The position numbers were made by a program, and so were the translations under genes. From contig PWUU01000123.1 of the NCBI GenBank assembly GCA_003562475.1, positions 1 to 41,124 on the forward strand: 41,124 nucleotides of DNA, written 5' to 3'. The notes beneath the pieces are model-generated. The model was not told the origin of the DNA. It searched no databases and worked only from the letters and a program-made list of their open reading frames with translations. This DNA is from Dehalococcoidia bacterium (GTDB taxonomy: Bacteria; Chloroflexota; Dehalococcoidia; GIF9; AB-539-J10). Below, one piece after another: positions 1 to 10,095 of the stretch. Within the stretch, counting starts at the first letter, position 1. Each line of letters starts with the position of its first letter.

Positions 1-2093
1 TACGCGGCTATCTGCGCAGCCGACAGCGACAACCGGAACTGGTTAAGCGGTACTTCCATGCACCGACGGTCCGCTATGCAGCAGCGTAGTGGGGGAAGTA
101 TTTGACGCTCCCCGTAATAACCCGTGAACTCGACATCCAGGTCTGCGAACTCGTTCATAAGTTCGCCCCGATACGGTCCGTCGCCGACTATGGTGAGCTT
201 GACATCGCTGCGGTTCAGTTCTCTCAGGGCGTTGCAGAGGACATCCAGGTTCTTCTCGCGAGAGACGCGGCCCACGTAGAGCAGCTTGAACACCTCGCCA
301 TTCTTGCTCCAGTCTCTCGGTGTGAACACTTCAGTATCCACACCATGGGGCATGACGGCCACTTTGTGTGGCGAGATGCCATTAGAGATGAGCTCGTCAC
401 GGAAGGCCTGAGACGGCGTCAAGACCGTTTCCGCCTGGTTGTAGAACCACCTCAGGTAGGTCCATACGAAACCCTCGAGAGACTGGTCGCCTGTCAGGTG
501 AGTCGCATATTGCGGCAGGGCTGTGTGGTAGGTGGTGTAGAACGGGAGGTTCAGCAGCTTCGCAGCCAGCAGGCCGGTAAGTCCGACGGGTCCGGGAGTA
601 GCGGCGTGAATGTGGGTGTAGTTTTCGCGGAAGCAGTAGTCAACCACATCGAGTACCGGTGGGCAGGCAACTTTCATTTCCGGATACTCGGGCAGGTCGT
701 ACACCTGCACCGGCTTGAAGACCTTCTCACCCAGCAGGCTTTCTCTGTCAGCGCAAGTGATGAATGTGTAGTCGAATCCCAGCTTCTTCGCCTGGAGTGT
801 CATCTGTTGCAGGTTCTTGGCTACCCCGTTAATCTCGTAGTACGTGTCGCTGAGATGTACGGCCTTTGGCTTCCGGGCGGGTGACTCGACAATGGCCAGG
901 CGTTCTGCAAACTGTCGTGTGTCCTGGAACGCCTTGTAGGCGAGATAATAGGGCATCGATACCACGTAGAGCGACGATATTGAGCTGATGGCGTTAATAA
1001 TGTTGAAGACATTGCCCACCTTGAGCTGTTCCATAGAGTAGTCGAGCAACTCTCTGACGTTCTCGTCGATGGTGGTGGAGACCATGGTGAACCATCGTTG
1101 GTGGGCGTTCTCTGGTGTGAGATTGCGGGTAATCTCCGGCAGGCGCCTGAGCGTCTTGCGCAGCAGGATCTCAGTGGAGTTCTTTCTGCGTCTCTTCCGC
1201 AGGCCCAGCAATTTCAACAGGAGCGAGTAGAAGGTCGAGGGCGGATCCGAGCTCTTCAGGGTGAGTAACTGAGACATTTGGCGGAGCGCCTCGTTTCGTG
1301 CGAGGTACCGATCTAGGTTTACCTTCTTCTCGATGTGCCGGTACAGGATGGAGTAGATAGCGTAGGCGAGGTGTCCTGGTTCGGACGGCATTGCATGTGC
1401 CTCGCTCAATTCAGGTCGCAAGAAGAAGGCCATAGGGTCGTCCCCTGGATTGGTGGTATAGCTTCTGGCGACGAAAAGCCCCGAGTGGTCATCGGAGCCA
1501 GCTATGAGGTACTTCCGCAACGGATTGACCTTGGGGTTGCTTATGCGGTGCTTGTCCGCGAGTCCCTCCAACTGTGTTCGTGTGAGAGTGGCGATGGTGG
1601 CACGGAGCTTTGCGTTCACCTCGGGACTGCGGAAACCATTCAGTTCAATGAAGTCGAAAAGCAGTAGCAGCTCTTCGAAGTGCGCCTGTGTCAGCTTGTT
1701 GTTGACGGTGTAGAGCGGGTGTGCGATTGCGTTCGCGATTCCGTTCCAATCAAGGTACCGCACGAACTCGTACAGGTCGTGTCTCAGTTCGTCAAGATCG
1801 CAGAACTGCTGTTCCGTTATCCCGTAGGTGAGTACATGGACCTTACACTGGTCCTCGGGAAAGCGTGCGGTAAATTCGCAGGAGACGAACGTGTCCGGCA
1901 GATGGGCTATCTGCAGGCAGCCGTCGATTGTGTTGTGATCGGTGAGCGTGACATGCGTCATGCCCCGCGCGCGTGCGGCCTCATAGACATGCAGCGGTTC
2001 TGTAAACGATTCGGGGATACCGAATTGTCTGGCCAGCCAGTTTGCCGGCCGCTCGGAGTACCTGCTGTGGACGTGGAGATCTATCCTGATCAT
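1..2093 (-). CDS. PHP-domain / family-4 glycosyltransferase fusion, 3' end beyond window
   Basis: Read by hand on the minus strand: an ATG at 2093 opens a frame that stays open to the window edge (about 697 codons). The N-terminal ~230 residues are a PHP metal-dependent phosphoesterase-type domain: HVHS near residue 7, LTDHNTIDG, IAHPLY and AGSDDHSG near residue 204. A linker of about 150 residues follows. From about residue 405 there is a GT4 (GT-B) glycosyltransferase with HLSDTYYEINGV at its start, HAATPGPVG, a YTTYHT segment, MPHGVD and the donor-site region YVGRVSREKNLDVL. PHP-GT4 fusions are annotated in Chloroflexota and probably act in lipid or surface-glycan synthesis (inference). 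After FTGYYGER (about residue 658) the sequence stops resembling a GT4 domain, so the last ~115 bases may be foreign, frameshifted or chimeric. The upstream neighbour on the same strand is pyk, 339 bases away. Confidence 0.8.
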   Translation of the reverse strand, partial: MIRIDLHVHSRYSERPANWLARQFGIPESFTEPLHVYEAARARGMTHVTLTDHNTIDGCLQIAHLPDTFVSCEFTARFPEDQCKVHVLTYGITEQQFCDLDELRHDLYEFVRYLDWNGIANAIAHPLYTVNNKLTQAHFEELLLLFDFIELNGFRSPEVNAKLRATIATLTRTQLEGLADKHRISNPKVNPLRKYLIAGSDDHSGLFVARSYTTNPGDDPMAFFLRPELSEAHAMPSEPGHLAYAIYSILYRHIEKKVNLDRYLARNEALRQMSQLLTLKSSDPPSTFYSLLLKLLGLRKRRRKNSTEILLRKTLRRLPEITRNLTPENAHQRWFTMVSTTIDENVRELLDYSMEQLKVGNVFNIINAISSISSLYVVSMPYYLAYKAFQDTRQFAERLAIVESPARKPKAVHLSDTYYEINGVAKNLQQMTLQAKKLGFDYTFITCADRESLLGEKVFKPVQVYDLPEYPEMKVACPPVLDVVDYCFRENYTHIHAATPGPVGLTGLLAAKLLNLPFYTTYHTALPQYATHLTGDQSLEGFVWTYLRWFYNQAETVLTPSQAFRDELISNGISPHKVAVMPHGVDTEVFTPRDWSKNGEVFKLLYVGRVSREKNLDVLCNALRELNRSDVKLTIVGDGPYRGELMNEFADLDVEFTGYYGERQILPPLRCCIADRRCMEVPLNQFRLSLSAAQIAA
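3..89 (+). other. possible C-terminal end of an unknown plus-strand gene entering from the left
   Basis: A plus-strand frame is open from base 3 to a TAG at 87-89 (28 codons). Its composition looks protein-like (rich in Arg, Tyr, Gln and Leu; ends VRYAAA). It coincides with the stretch where the minus-strand glycosyltransferase loses family resemblance. It may be the tail of an inserted or convergent gene. It is too short to assign and could be chance. Confidence 0.2.
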
Positions 2094-2432
2094 GGCTCTC
2101 TGCTGCTTCGCCACATGCTCGCCATCACCGTGTTGCTCAGGAGGCGACGGGCAAAGGACGGCAACGCCAGAGGGAGCAGTAACCATAGTCGTTGGAACTG
2201 ACGTGTACGAACCGCACGGTCGTGAGTGTATGTCATGGCAATGTGCACTATGTGCAGTACTCTCGAGCCTGTGGCGTGTGTCGGAGCCACAGAGGTGAAG
2301 TCTGAGAACTAAACCGGCCTGGAGAGCCGCTCAAGGACTGTTCCACATTATAGCACCGCGAAACGAAAAGAGGACATCCCCCGCGCGCCTTGAACCGGCA
2401 CTCGCAAATTCTTTGATGGCACCATCTGCGAA
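2094..2432. other. intergenic region between pyk and the PHP-glycosyltransferase
   Basis: This 339-base stretch lies between two minus-strand genes. Short overlapping frames occur on both strands, but none has a convincing ribosome site or family resemblance. A GGTTCAAGG string on the minus strand resembles a tRNA T-loop, but the flanking bases do not form a T-stem. The promoter of the PHP-glycosyltransferase is expected here, but no clear -35/-10 pair was identified. Confidence 0.4.
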
Positions 2433-3851
2433 TCACGGAATCTCGTGCACTTTAAGCATGTTCGTGTTTCCTGCAGTGGCAAACGGAACGCCTGCAGTGA
2501 TGATCACCAGGTCTCCCGACCGGGCAACACCGGCATTAGTGGCGATCTGTGACGCATCATCGTAGAGTTCTTCAATTGACTGGTACTCGCTTGTTAGCAG
2601 CGGGGTGAGTCCCCACACCAGGGAGAGGCGCCTGACGACCCGCTCCCTGGTAGTTATGGCAAGGACCGGGCACTTCGGGCGGTACTTGGCAACGCGCATC
2701 GCTGTGGCGCCTGATGTGGTGAGGGCCAGTATGGCGGCTGCTCCTACCTGGTCTGCGATGCTGACTGCGGCATAGCTGATGGCGTCGTCTGGCTGTGGCG
2801 CGACGGTATCGAATCTCTCGAACAGCATAGTCTGGTACGGCAGTGCGTTTGCCGCCTCGATGGCGATAGCTGCCATGGTGCCGACAGTCTGGACCGGGAA
2901 TCCTCCAGTGGCAGTCTCTTCCGACAGCATGATAGCGTCGGCGCCGTCGAAGATAGCGTTTGCGATGTCGCTCGCTTCCGCTCTTGTGGGCCGCGGCGAG
3001 TAGACCATCGATTCAAGCATCTGTGTGGCGACTATGACCGGTTTGCCTGATGCGTTGCACTTTGCAACGATTCGCTTCTGTTCGATCGGGACCCGTCGAA
3101 GTGGCACCTCCACACCGAGGTCTCCTCGCGCAACCATAACAATGTCCGCGGCTTCAATTATCTGGTCGATGTTCTTGAGTGCTTCGCTGCGCTCTATCTT
3201 GGCGACCACGGGAACATCCGACCCGTGCTGGCGAATGAAGTCCTTGGCTCGATTGACGTCATGGGCTCCCGTAATGAACGATAGTGCCACGAAATCGATG
3301 TCATGCTCCAGTCCGAATGCGAGGTGACGCAGGTCGTCGTTGGTGACGGCTTCGGTGCTGAGTTTCACGCCCGGGACGTTGATTCCTTTCATCTGCGTCA
3401 GGACTCCTCCAGCCGCGATAAGGCAGCGAATCTCGGTGTCGGTGGTGTCTTTAACCTCAAGGCGTATGGTTCCGTCGTTGACAAATATGGAGTCGCCGGG
3501 GCGTACATCTCGTGCGAGCGAATCAAGAGTGACCGACACGCGATGCTGGTCGCCGAGAATCGGCTCAGTAGTCAGAGTGATCTCGGCGCCATCCTCAAGC
3601 CATACCTTCTCGACTTTGAGTTTCCCGGTTCGTATCTTTGGTCCGGGAAGGTCCTGCAGCACTCCCAGGGGACGGTTCAGTGTCTCTGAAACCCGGCGGA
3701 CATTGGCGATTCGATGCGCATGCTCTTCGTAGGTTCCATGTGAAAAGTTGAGCCGAGCCACGTCCATGCCTGCGCGCGCAAGCTTCTTCAGAGTCTCGTA
3801 GGACTCGCTTGCGGGGCCGATAGTACAGATGATCTTTGTCTTGCGATGCAT
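2433..3851 (-). CDS. pyk: pyruvate kinase
   Basis: Cytosolic glycolytic enzyme converting phosphoenolpyruvate and ADP to pyruvate and ATP. At 472 residues it matches the usual bacterial length without the extra PEP-utiliser domain. Visible motifs: IICTIGPAS at the N-terminus, ARLNFSHG (32-39) of the active-site barrel, KIERSEA (218-224) carrying the catalytic lysine, ARGDLGVE (241-248) with metal ligands, ATQMLESM (275-282) and IMLSEETATG (307-316). The C-terminal alpha/beta regulatory domain contains the ALTTSGATA stretch. The ATG is preceded by GGTGGAGG four bases upstream, which supports this start. It is divergent from the M16 protease, and a good sigma-70-type promoter lies at 3906-3934. 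Confidence 0.97.
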   Translation of the reverse strand: MHRKTKIICTIGPASESYETLKKLARAGMDVARLNFSHGTYEEHAHRIANVRRVSETLNRPLGVLQDLPGPKIRTGKLKVEKVWLEDGAEITLTTEPILGDQHRVSVTLDSLARDVRPGDSIFVNDGTIRLEVKDTTDTEIRCLIAAGGVLTQMKGINVPGVKLSTEAVTNDDLRHLAFGLEHDIDFVALSFITGAHDVNRAKDFIRQHGSDVPVVAKIERSEALKNIDQIIEAADIVMVARGDLGVEVPLRRVPIEQKRIVAKCNASGKPVIVATQMLESMVYSPRPTRAEASDIANAIFDGADAIMLSEETATGGFPVQTVGTMAAIAIEAANALPYQTMLFERFDTVAPQPDDAISYAAVSIADQVGAAAILALTTSGATAMRVAKYRPKCPVLAITTRERVVRRLSLVWGLTPLLTSEYQSIEELYDDASQIATNAGVARSGDLVIITAGVPFATAGNTNMLKVHEIP

Positions 3852-3905
3852 AGCGCCTCCACCGGCGTGATCTCCTTGCCCGAGTTGCTGCTTCTGATTC
3901 CTGCC

Positions 3906-3934
3906 AGTCTAACCGTCGCTCGCGTAGGCGTCAA
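3906..3934 (-). promoter_or_regulatory. predicted promoter of pyk
   Basis: On the minus strand TTGACG (3934-3929) and TAGACT (3911-3906) are separated by 17 bases, a near-consensus housekeeping promoter. It sits about 55 bases upstream of the pyk start codon in the pyk/M16 divergent gap. Seen by eye only; no start site has been mapped. Confidence 0.5.
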
Positions 3935-3986
3935 CAAATAGTCAGTGTCTCCTCGTCTGTGGCGGTAGAGTTCAGGAAACGCGGCG

Positions 3987-5282
3987 TTGACGGTGCAAGA
4001 CCGCAACCGTAGAATGCCTCTTATGTATCAGTGCAACGTTCTCGAGAATGGTCTCACTGTCGTCACGTGTCCCATGCCGCACGCTCGCTCGGTAAGTGTC
4101 GCGCTTATCACGGGCGCCGGTGCCTGCTATGAGCGCGATGAGGAGGCCGGCGTGTCGCATCTCATCGAGCATCTCTGTTTTAAGGGAACTGACAGTCGCC
4201 CGACCCCCAAAGACATCAGCGGCGAGTTAGAGGGGGTGGGTGGCGTATTGAACGCCAGTACCGGCCGGGAGGAAACGGTATTCTGGGCCAAAGTGACGCG
4301 GCCACACATGACCACTGCGATCGATGTTCTGTTCGACATCGCAACGCATTCGGTGTTCGAGAGAGGCGAGATAGAGAAGGAACGGCAGGTGGTGATCGAA
4401 GAGATCAACATGAATCTCGACATTCCTCAACACCGTTTGTCATTGCTAATCGACAGCCTGTTGTGGCCGGATCAGCCGCTCGGAAGGGACATTGCGGGTC
4501 GCAAAGAGACGGTCGCATCGATTGACCGTGACCACATTCTGGACTACCTGAAGGGGCACTACCTGAGCGGCAATATGGTCGCGTGTGTGGCTGGTGGCGT
4601 GGCACACGCTGAGGTATGTCGAGAGATAGAGGCGAGGTGCCATGATGTGCTGGTCGGCGCCTTCCCGCGCGAATACCCAACCTGCCCCGAGCAGCATAAG
4701 CCACGTGTGAGTGTCGACGCGAGGGATGGTGAACAGGCGCACATATGTCTTGCCTGCCATGGAGTGTCCCGGTGTGATAGAAGACGTTATGCGCTGGATG
4801 CGCTCAGCGTCGTGCTTGGAGGAGGCATGAGCAGCCGGCTGTTCACCGAGATACGCGAGAGACGCGGCCTGGCGTATGATGTCCACAGCTACGCGGAGCA
4901 TTTCCTGTTGTCGGGTACGCTGGTGGTCTACGCTGGTGTTGATCCGAGGAGAACGGGCGAGTGCCTCGAGGCGCTCCTGCAGGAGCTGTCGAGGATCAAG
5001 CTCGGGCCGAACGAAGAAGAGGTGCGGCGCGCGAAAGAGCTGATGAAAGGTCGTCTTGAGCTTCGACTGGAAGACACACAGAGCGCGGCACTCTGGCACG
5101 GCGGTCAGCAGTTGCTGGATGGTGAGATTTTGACTCTGGAAGAAGTGTCGAAGCGCATTGACGCCGTCACAATTGCCGAGCTCTCGTCGGTGGCTGCTGA
5201 GTTTCTTAGGACGGAGCAGTTGAACCTGGCAGTGGTGGGGCCCGTGCAGGAAGTTCCGGCGCCGGAGCTTCCGCCGGAGTAG
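3987..5282 (+). CDS. M16-family zinc protease (processing-peptidase-like)
   Basis: Zinc metallopeptidase of the insulinase/mitochondrial-processing-peptidase family (M16B), about 430 residues. The inverted zinc motif is visible as HLIEH (H58, E61, H62 from this start), with the third ligand expected at E138 in the VVIEEI stretch, 76 residues later as usual for the family. The C-terminal half has the second M16 domain (SVVLGGGMSSRLFTEIRERRGLAYDVHSY), so the active and structural domains lie in one chain. Bacterial members degrade peptides or process exported proteins; the substrate is not predictable here. The start is uncertain: ATGs at 4014 and 4023 are in frame and no strong ribosome site precedes any of the three. 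It is divergent from pyk and convergent with groEL, with a shared terminator. Confidence 0.92.
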   Translation: MTVQDRNRRMPLMYQCNVLENGLTVVTCPMPHARSVSVALITGAGACYERDEEAGVSHLIEHLCFKGTDSRPTPKDISGELEGVGGVLNASTGREETVFWAKVTRPHMTTAIDVLFDIATHSVFERGEIEKERQVVIEEINMNLDIPQHRLSLLIDSLLWPDQPLGRDIAGRKETVASIDRDHILDYLKGHYLSGNMVACVAGGVAHAEVCREIEARCHDVLVGAFPREYPTCPEQHKPRVSVDARDGEQAHICLACHGVSRCDRRRYALDALSVVLGGGMSSRLFTEIRERRGLAYDVHSYAEHFLLSGTLVVYAGVDPRRTGECLEALLQELSRIKLGPNEEEVRRAKELMKGRLELRLEDTQSAALWHGGQQLLDGEILTLEEVSKRIDAVTIAELSSVAAEFLRTEQLNLAVVGPVQEVPAPELPPE

Positions 5283-5300
5283 CCGATGCGCTCACAAATC

Positions 5301-5333
5301 AAGGAGGGGCCACGGATTCTGTGGCCCCTCCTT
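5301..5333. terminator. bidirectional intrinsic terminator between the M16 protease and groEL
   Basis: A perfect 13-bp inverted repeat (5301-5313 pairing with 5321-5333, AAGGAGGGGCCAC / GTGGCCCCTCCTT) has a 7-base loop and lies in the 70-base gap between two convergent genes. The A/T ends of the stem give short U-runs in either direction, so it probably serves both transcripts. Confidence 0.85.
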
Positions 5334-5352
5334 GTGTAGTCTGAGTTGTCGG

Positions 5353-7008
<1,656 letters not shown>

Positions 7009-7299
7009 CTACGATTTCTTGGCGAGTATGTCGCTCTCACGCATGATGACGAGCTCCACGTCGTCTTCCTTGAATTCGGTGCCAGCGTACTTGGAGTAGA
7101 TAACCGTGTCTCCGACCTTCACGTCCATCGGCAATCTCTTGCCATCGTCAGTCAGTTTGCCGGCGCCTACTGCGACGATCTCACCCTCCTGTGGTTTCTC
7201 CTTCACTGTATCCGGAAGAACGATTCCCCCTTTGCTGACCTCTTCTTTCGGAGATGGTTTGATTACAACCCGATCTCCAAGTGGCACAAGCTTGGACAT
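7009..7299 (-). CDS. groES: 10-kDa co-chaperonin GroES
   Basis: Heptameric lid of the GroEL cage. The 96 residues match the family length. [10 protein letters not shown] opens the beta-barrel, the mobile loop [13 protein letters not shown] (about 19-31) binds GroEL, and [14 protein letters not shown] is the typical C-terminal half. Start supported by GGAGG four bases before the ATG. It is the first gene of the groES-groEL operon. A well-formed promoter and a palindromic candidate operator lie directly upstream. Confidence 0.98.
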   Translation of the reverse strand: MSKLVPLGDRVVIKPSPKEEVSKGGIVLPDTVKEKPQEGEIVAVGAGKLTDDGKRLPMDVKVGDTVIYSKYAGTEFKEDDVELVIMRESDILAKKS

Positions 7300-7322
7300 A
7301 CTACCTCCTACCTCTACATGGT

Positions 7323-7340
7323 TTAGCAGTCGACTGCTAA
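7323..7340. promoter_or_regulatory. perfect 18-bp palindrome, candidate operator of groES-groEL
   Basis: TTAGCAGTC (7323-7331) is directly followed by its reverse complement GACTGCTAA. It lies about 5 to 23 bases downstream of the predicted groES transcription start and just before the ribosome site, where HrcA-bound CIRCE usually lies. Each half-site matches the CIRCE half TTAGCACTC at 8 of 9 positions, but the 9-base CIRCE spacer is absent. It could bind HrcA in a variant mode, or another dimeric repressor such as the adjacent XRE protein. Confidence 0.6.
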
Positions 7341-7351
7341 GACTGCCAAAG

Positions 7352-7379
7352 ATTATAGCACACCGTGGGTGGGGTGCAA
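7352..7379 (-). promoter_or_regulatory. predicted groES-groEL promoter
   Basis: On the minus strand TTGCAC (7379-7374) is followed after 16 bases by a perfect TATAAT (7357-7352). The predicted start near 7345 falls just upstream of the palindrome at 7323-7340, about 45 bases before the groES ATG. Confidence 0.65.
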
Positions 7380-7392
7380 GTCAACCTGGGGC

Positions 7393-7420
7393 TTGATTTT
7401 TACACTGCACCGTGTATACT
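7393..7420 (+). promoter_or_regulatory. predicted promoter of the xre-DUF2851 pair
   Basis: TTGATT (7393-7398) and TATACT (7415-7420) have a 16-base spacer, with a TG two bases before the -10. It is back-to-back with the groES promoter: the two -35 boxes are 13 bases apart. The predicted start (about 7427) is only about 7 bases before the likely ATG at 7434. Confidence 0.5.
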
Positions 7421-7433
7421 TTTCAGTAGAGAA

Positions 7434-7700
7434 ATGAGATCATCCAGTTGGGACAGGAGACGAATACGGGCTCTGCGGAGCTACCTCGGGCTGACGCAGG
7501 TGCAGCTAGCTGATGAGCTTGGCGTTCGCCAGCAGACGGTGAGCGAATGGGAAACAGGGCAGTACGAACCCCGGGGCACCTCGGTCACACTGCTCGGTCT
7601 CGTTGCCGAGCGGAGCAACTTCCGGTACGGATCGGAGGACCAGACGGGGGGAGTCCATTTTTTTGACCATGAATACACGGAAACGGATATTCCGATCTGA
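7434..7700 (+). CDS. XRE-family helix-turn-helix protein
   Basis: Small DNA-binding protein, 88 residues from the ATG at 7434. An upstream in-frame ATG at 7365 would add 23 residues but lies before the predicted promoter, so 7434 is preferred. The Cro/CI-type HTH spans about residues 9-45: RALRSYLGLTQVQLADELGV with QQTVSEWETG as recognition helix, then EPRG and VTLLGLVAE. No effector domain is present; the tail is short and acidic. Proteins like this stand beside DUF2851 genes in Chloroflexota, and the gene overlaps the DUF2851 start by 32 bases in another frame, implying coupled translation. It may regulate itself and possibly the divergent groES promoter (inference). The leader is so short that translation may be nearly leaderless. 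Confidence 0.85.
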   Translation: MRSSSWDRRRIRALRSYLGLTQVQLADELGVRQQTVSEWETGQYEPRGTSVTLLGLVAERSNFRYGSEDQTGGVHFFDHEYTETDIPI

Positions 7701-8970
7701 ACGCGAGATGCATGCCTTCTGGACTCTCGCCGCAGGACGGCGAATGGTCACCCGCGATGGTAAGCGGGTCCGAGTCGTCTATCCCGGAATCCGGGTCGGC
7801 AACTCAGGTCCGGACTACAAAGAGGCAGTGGTTCGCTTTGGCTCTGGTGCAGAAACCACTGGTGATGTAGAGCTACATCTTGACAGCCATGACTGGTATC
7901 GCCACGGGCACAATACCGATCCCGCCTATGATGGAGTGGTCCTGCATGTGGTCGGCAATGGCGACGGTGAGACATGCTCGCGTCTCGCGTCCGGCGGCAA
8001 TGTGCCGGTGGCAGTATTTGGCGGAGCCATGCATCTGCCCGGCTGTACCTCGTTGCCCTGCATGTTGGGGGCGTATGGCAGTGCCAAGCGGACTGGAGAA
8101 GTCCTCGCCACTGCCGGCATCGCACGCCTGCGTGCGCGCGCTGAGAGCCTGACGAAGCAGTGTGCACGTAGAGACCCGTGGAGGGTGCTTGCCTGCCGTA
8201 TCGCGCGGGCACTTGGCTATACATTTAATGCGGGTGTCGCTGAGAGTGTCGGGCAGCGGCTTACTGCACCCGACGTGCATGCACTACTGAGACGAACTGA
8301 TGACGAAGGCCGTATCGTGCTGGTGCTTGGAGTTGCGGGACTGCTGCCCGGGCAGCGAAGACGAGCGGGCCAGGATGTAGCTGATGATGCGCCGGGCTGG
8401 GATCATTACTGGAGTGCAGTGGAGCCCGCATTATCACACATAAGCCCTCATGAGTGGCGAATGAACGGACTGTATCCAAACAACTCGCCCGTGAGGCGAA
8501 TGGTTGCGCTTGCCCGGTTGTGGCCGGATATGGAGCGCCTGGCCGGACTTGCGGCAGATGTCGTTCTGAGTGAGAGCGAGCGTCCACGCCAGTGCGCCGG
8601 GAAACTTGAGAAGCTGATTCGCAGATCCGGCTCCATGTACTGGCGCACACATTACGACTTTGGCAAGCGCACGCCTGAGTGTGATCTGCTGGGCGAGCGC
8701 AAAGCGCGAGAGGTGGTTGTGAATGCACTGCTGCCGTTCGTGGCATCACGCGCGCTCTCTTCCGGTCACCACGAGCTGCTGGAGGCAGTCGTGCAACTCT
8801 ACGCTGCGTATCCTGCGGGGGCGATGCATGCGATTACTCGCCACATGTGCCAGCAGCTGGGCCTCCCGGGCGCATGTAGCACTTCGGCTGAGCAACAGGG
8901 GTTGCTCCACCTCTTCACGCAGTACTGCCGTCGTGGGTTGTGCTCTGCCTGTCCGCTCGGAACGCTCTGA
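7669..8970 (+). CDS. DUF2851 family protein
   Basis: Conserved protein of unknown function, about 433 residues from the ATG at 7669 (MNTRKRIFRSE). Family features: VGNSGPDYKEAVVRFG, GDVELHLDSHDWYRHGHN and YDGVVLHVV in the N-terminal third, where the acidic residues and histidines suggest a nuclease-like metal site (inference). A mid-protein RMNGLYPNNSPVRRM and a C-terminal cysteine cluster YCRRGLCSACPL also fit. An in-frame ATG at 7603 would lie deep inside xre and has no family sequence, so it is rejected. The start overlaps the end of xre. The gene is convergent with tsaD across a 120-base gap with only a weak hairpin. A role in DNA or RNA handling is plausible but unproven. Confidence 0.85.
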   Translation: MNTRKRIFRSEREMHAFWTLAAGRRMVTRDGKRVRVVYPGIRVGNSGPDYKEAVVRFGSGAETTGDVELHLDSHDWYRHGHNTDPAYDGVVLHVVGNGDGETCSRLASGGNVPVAVFGGAMHLPGCTSLPCMLGAYGSAKRTGEVLATAGIARLRARAESLTKQCARRDPWRVLACRIARALGYTFNAGVAESVGQRLTAPDVHALLRRTDDEGRIVLVLGVAGLLPGQRRRAGQDVADDAPGWDHYWSAVEPALSHISPHEWRMNGLYPNNSPVRRMVALARLWPDMERLAGLAADVVLSESERPRQCAGKLEKLIRRSGSMYWRTHYDFGKRTPECDLLGERKAREVVVNALLPFVASRALSSGHHELLEAVVQLYAAYPAGAMHAITRHMCQQLGLPGACSTSAEQQGLLHLFTQYCRRGLCSACPLGTL

Positions 8971-9090
8971 ACATGGATGGATAGGAACCGTCGCGTGAGA
9001 CATACTATTCCCGTGACAGTTCGGTTATCGTCTTTTCCGTCGAGCAGGTGGTGCCGGGCTTCTCGACGACCAGGGTAGTGTGAGACCTCG

Positions 9091-10095
9091 TCATTTCATT
9101 GCAAGCGCCGGCTCGACATCGAGGTCAGGGCCTGAAGGCAGCTTCCGAGCACCTGCGAAGTAGGCGCAGGCCGCCACCATTGCCGCGTTATCGGTACAGA
9201 GCGATAGGGGAGGAATGAACACCTCCACCAACGCTTCTGTCGCGATGCGGTTTCGAAGCGTGGCATTGGCGGCCACGCCGCCGCTCAACATAATGCAGGC
9301 CGCGTCCAGATCAATGCTGGCCTTGGACACCTTGCCGATGAGGACATCCGCAACAGCATCCTGAAAGCTGGCGGCAGCATCTGCGACGAGTTCCGGGTGA
9401 CCGAGCAGGTGTTCCCTGTGAACGAGGTGGTAGAGGGCGGTTTTCAGACCGCTAAAGCTGAAATCATGGGTGCCCGGCAACCACGCACGTGGTAGTGAGT
9501 AGCGGCCGGTTGCTTTCGTGGCTGCATGTTGAATTGCCGGACCGCCCGGATAGCCCAGTTCAAGCAAGCGTGCAGCTTTGTCGAAAGCTTCGCCGGCTGC
9601 ATCATCCCGAGTCCGGCCGATGAGACTGTATCTGCCATGCCCATGCATGAGGTGCATCTCGGTGTGCCCTCCCGATACGATGAGACAGAGGGCCGGGAAG
9701 CGGGAAGTATCATCGCGAGCAGTAGGGAAAGCGAGCCAGTTGGCATACAGGTGCGCCTCAATGTGGTTGATGCTGTAGAGCGGCAATCCCACTGATGCTG
9801 CGAGTGCTTTGGCGAAGTTGACCCCGACGAGTAGTGACCCGGCCAGCCCTGGACCGTGTGTCACCGCAATGCGATCGATGTCCTTGAGCTCAAGACCAGC
9901 ACGGCGAAGTGCTTCCTGGTACACAGGCACGATGGATAATACGTGCTGGCGGGAGGCGACCTCGGGAACGATCCCTCCATACCTGGTGTGAATATCTATC
10001 TGTGACGCGACAACATTGGAGAGAATGCGGATGCCGTCTTCGACCACAGCGGCCGCAGTCTCATCACACGAGGTTTCAAATGCAAGGATTCTCAT
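9091..10095 (-). CDS. tsaD: tRNA N6-adenosine threonylcarbamoyltransferase TsaD
   Basis: Catalytic subunit of the t6A37 tRNA-modifying machinery (Kae1/Gcp/YgjD family). It transfers the threonylcarbamoyl group from TC-AMP to adenosine 37 of ANN-decoding tRNAs. Its 334 residues are full length. Visible: [11 protein letters not shown] at the N-terminus (ASKHA nucleotide fold), the metal-binding H111 and H115 in [20 protein letters not shown], the [11 protein letters not shown] segment, FSFSGLKTA and the third metal ligand Asp in LCTDNAAM. No good ribosome site precedes the ATG. It stands alone on the minus strand between DUF2851 and the corrinoid operon; the partners tsaB, tsaE and tsaC are not in the window. 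Confidence 0.97.
   Translation of the reverse strand: MRILAFETSCDETAAAVVEDGIRILSNVVASQIDIHTRYGGIVPEVASRQHVLSIVPVYQEALRRAGLELKDIDRIAVTHGPGLAGSLLVGVNFAKALAASVGLPLYSINHIEAHLYANWLAFPTARDDTSRFPALCLIVSGGHTEMHLMHGHGRYSLIGRTRDDAAGEAFDKAARLLELGYPGGPAIQHAATKATGRYSLPRAWLPGTHDFSFSGLKTALYHLVHREHLLGHPELVADAAASFQDAVADVLIGKVSKASIDLDAACIMLSGGVAANATLRNRIATEALVEVFIPPLSLCTDNAAMVAACAYFAGARKLPSGPDLDVEPALAMK

Noticed and set aside
2385-2425. Possible tRNA on the minus strand (GGTTCAAGG string)
   Set aside because: No matching T-stem, anticodon arm or acceptor stem could be built.
9038-9066. Terminator between DUF2851 and tsaD
   Set aside because: Only a 6-bp stem with a 17-base loop and no T-run.
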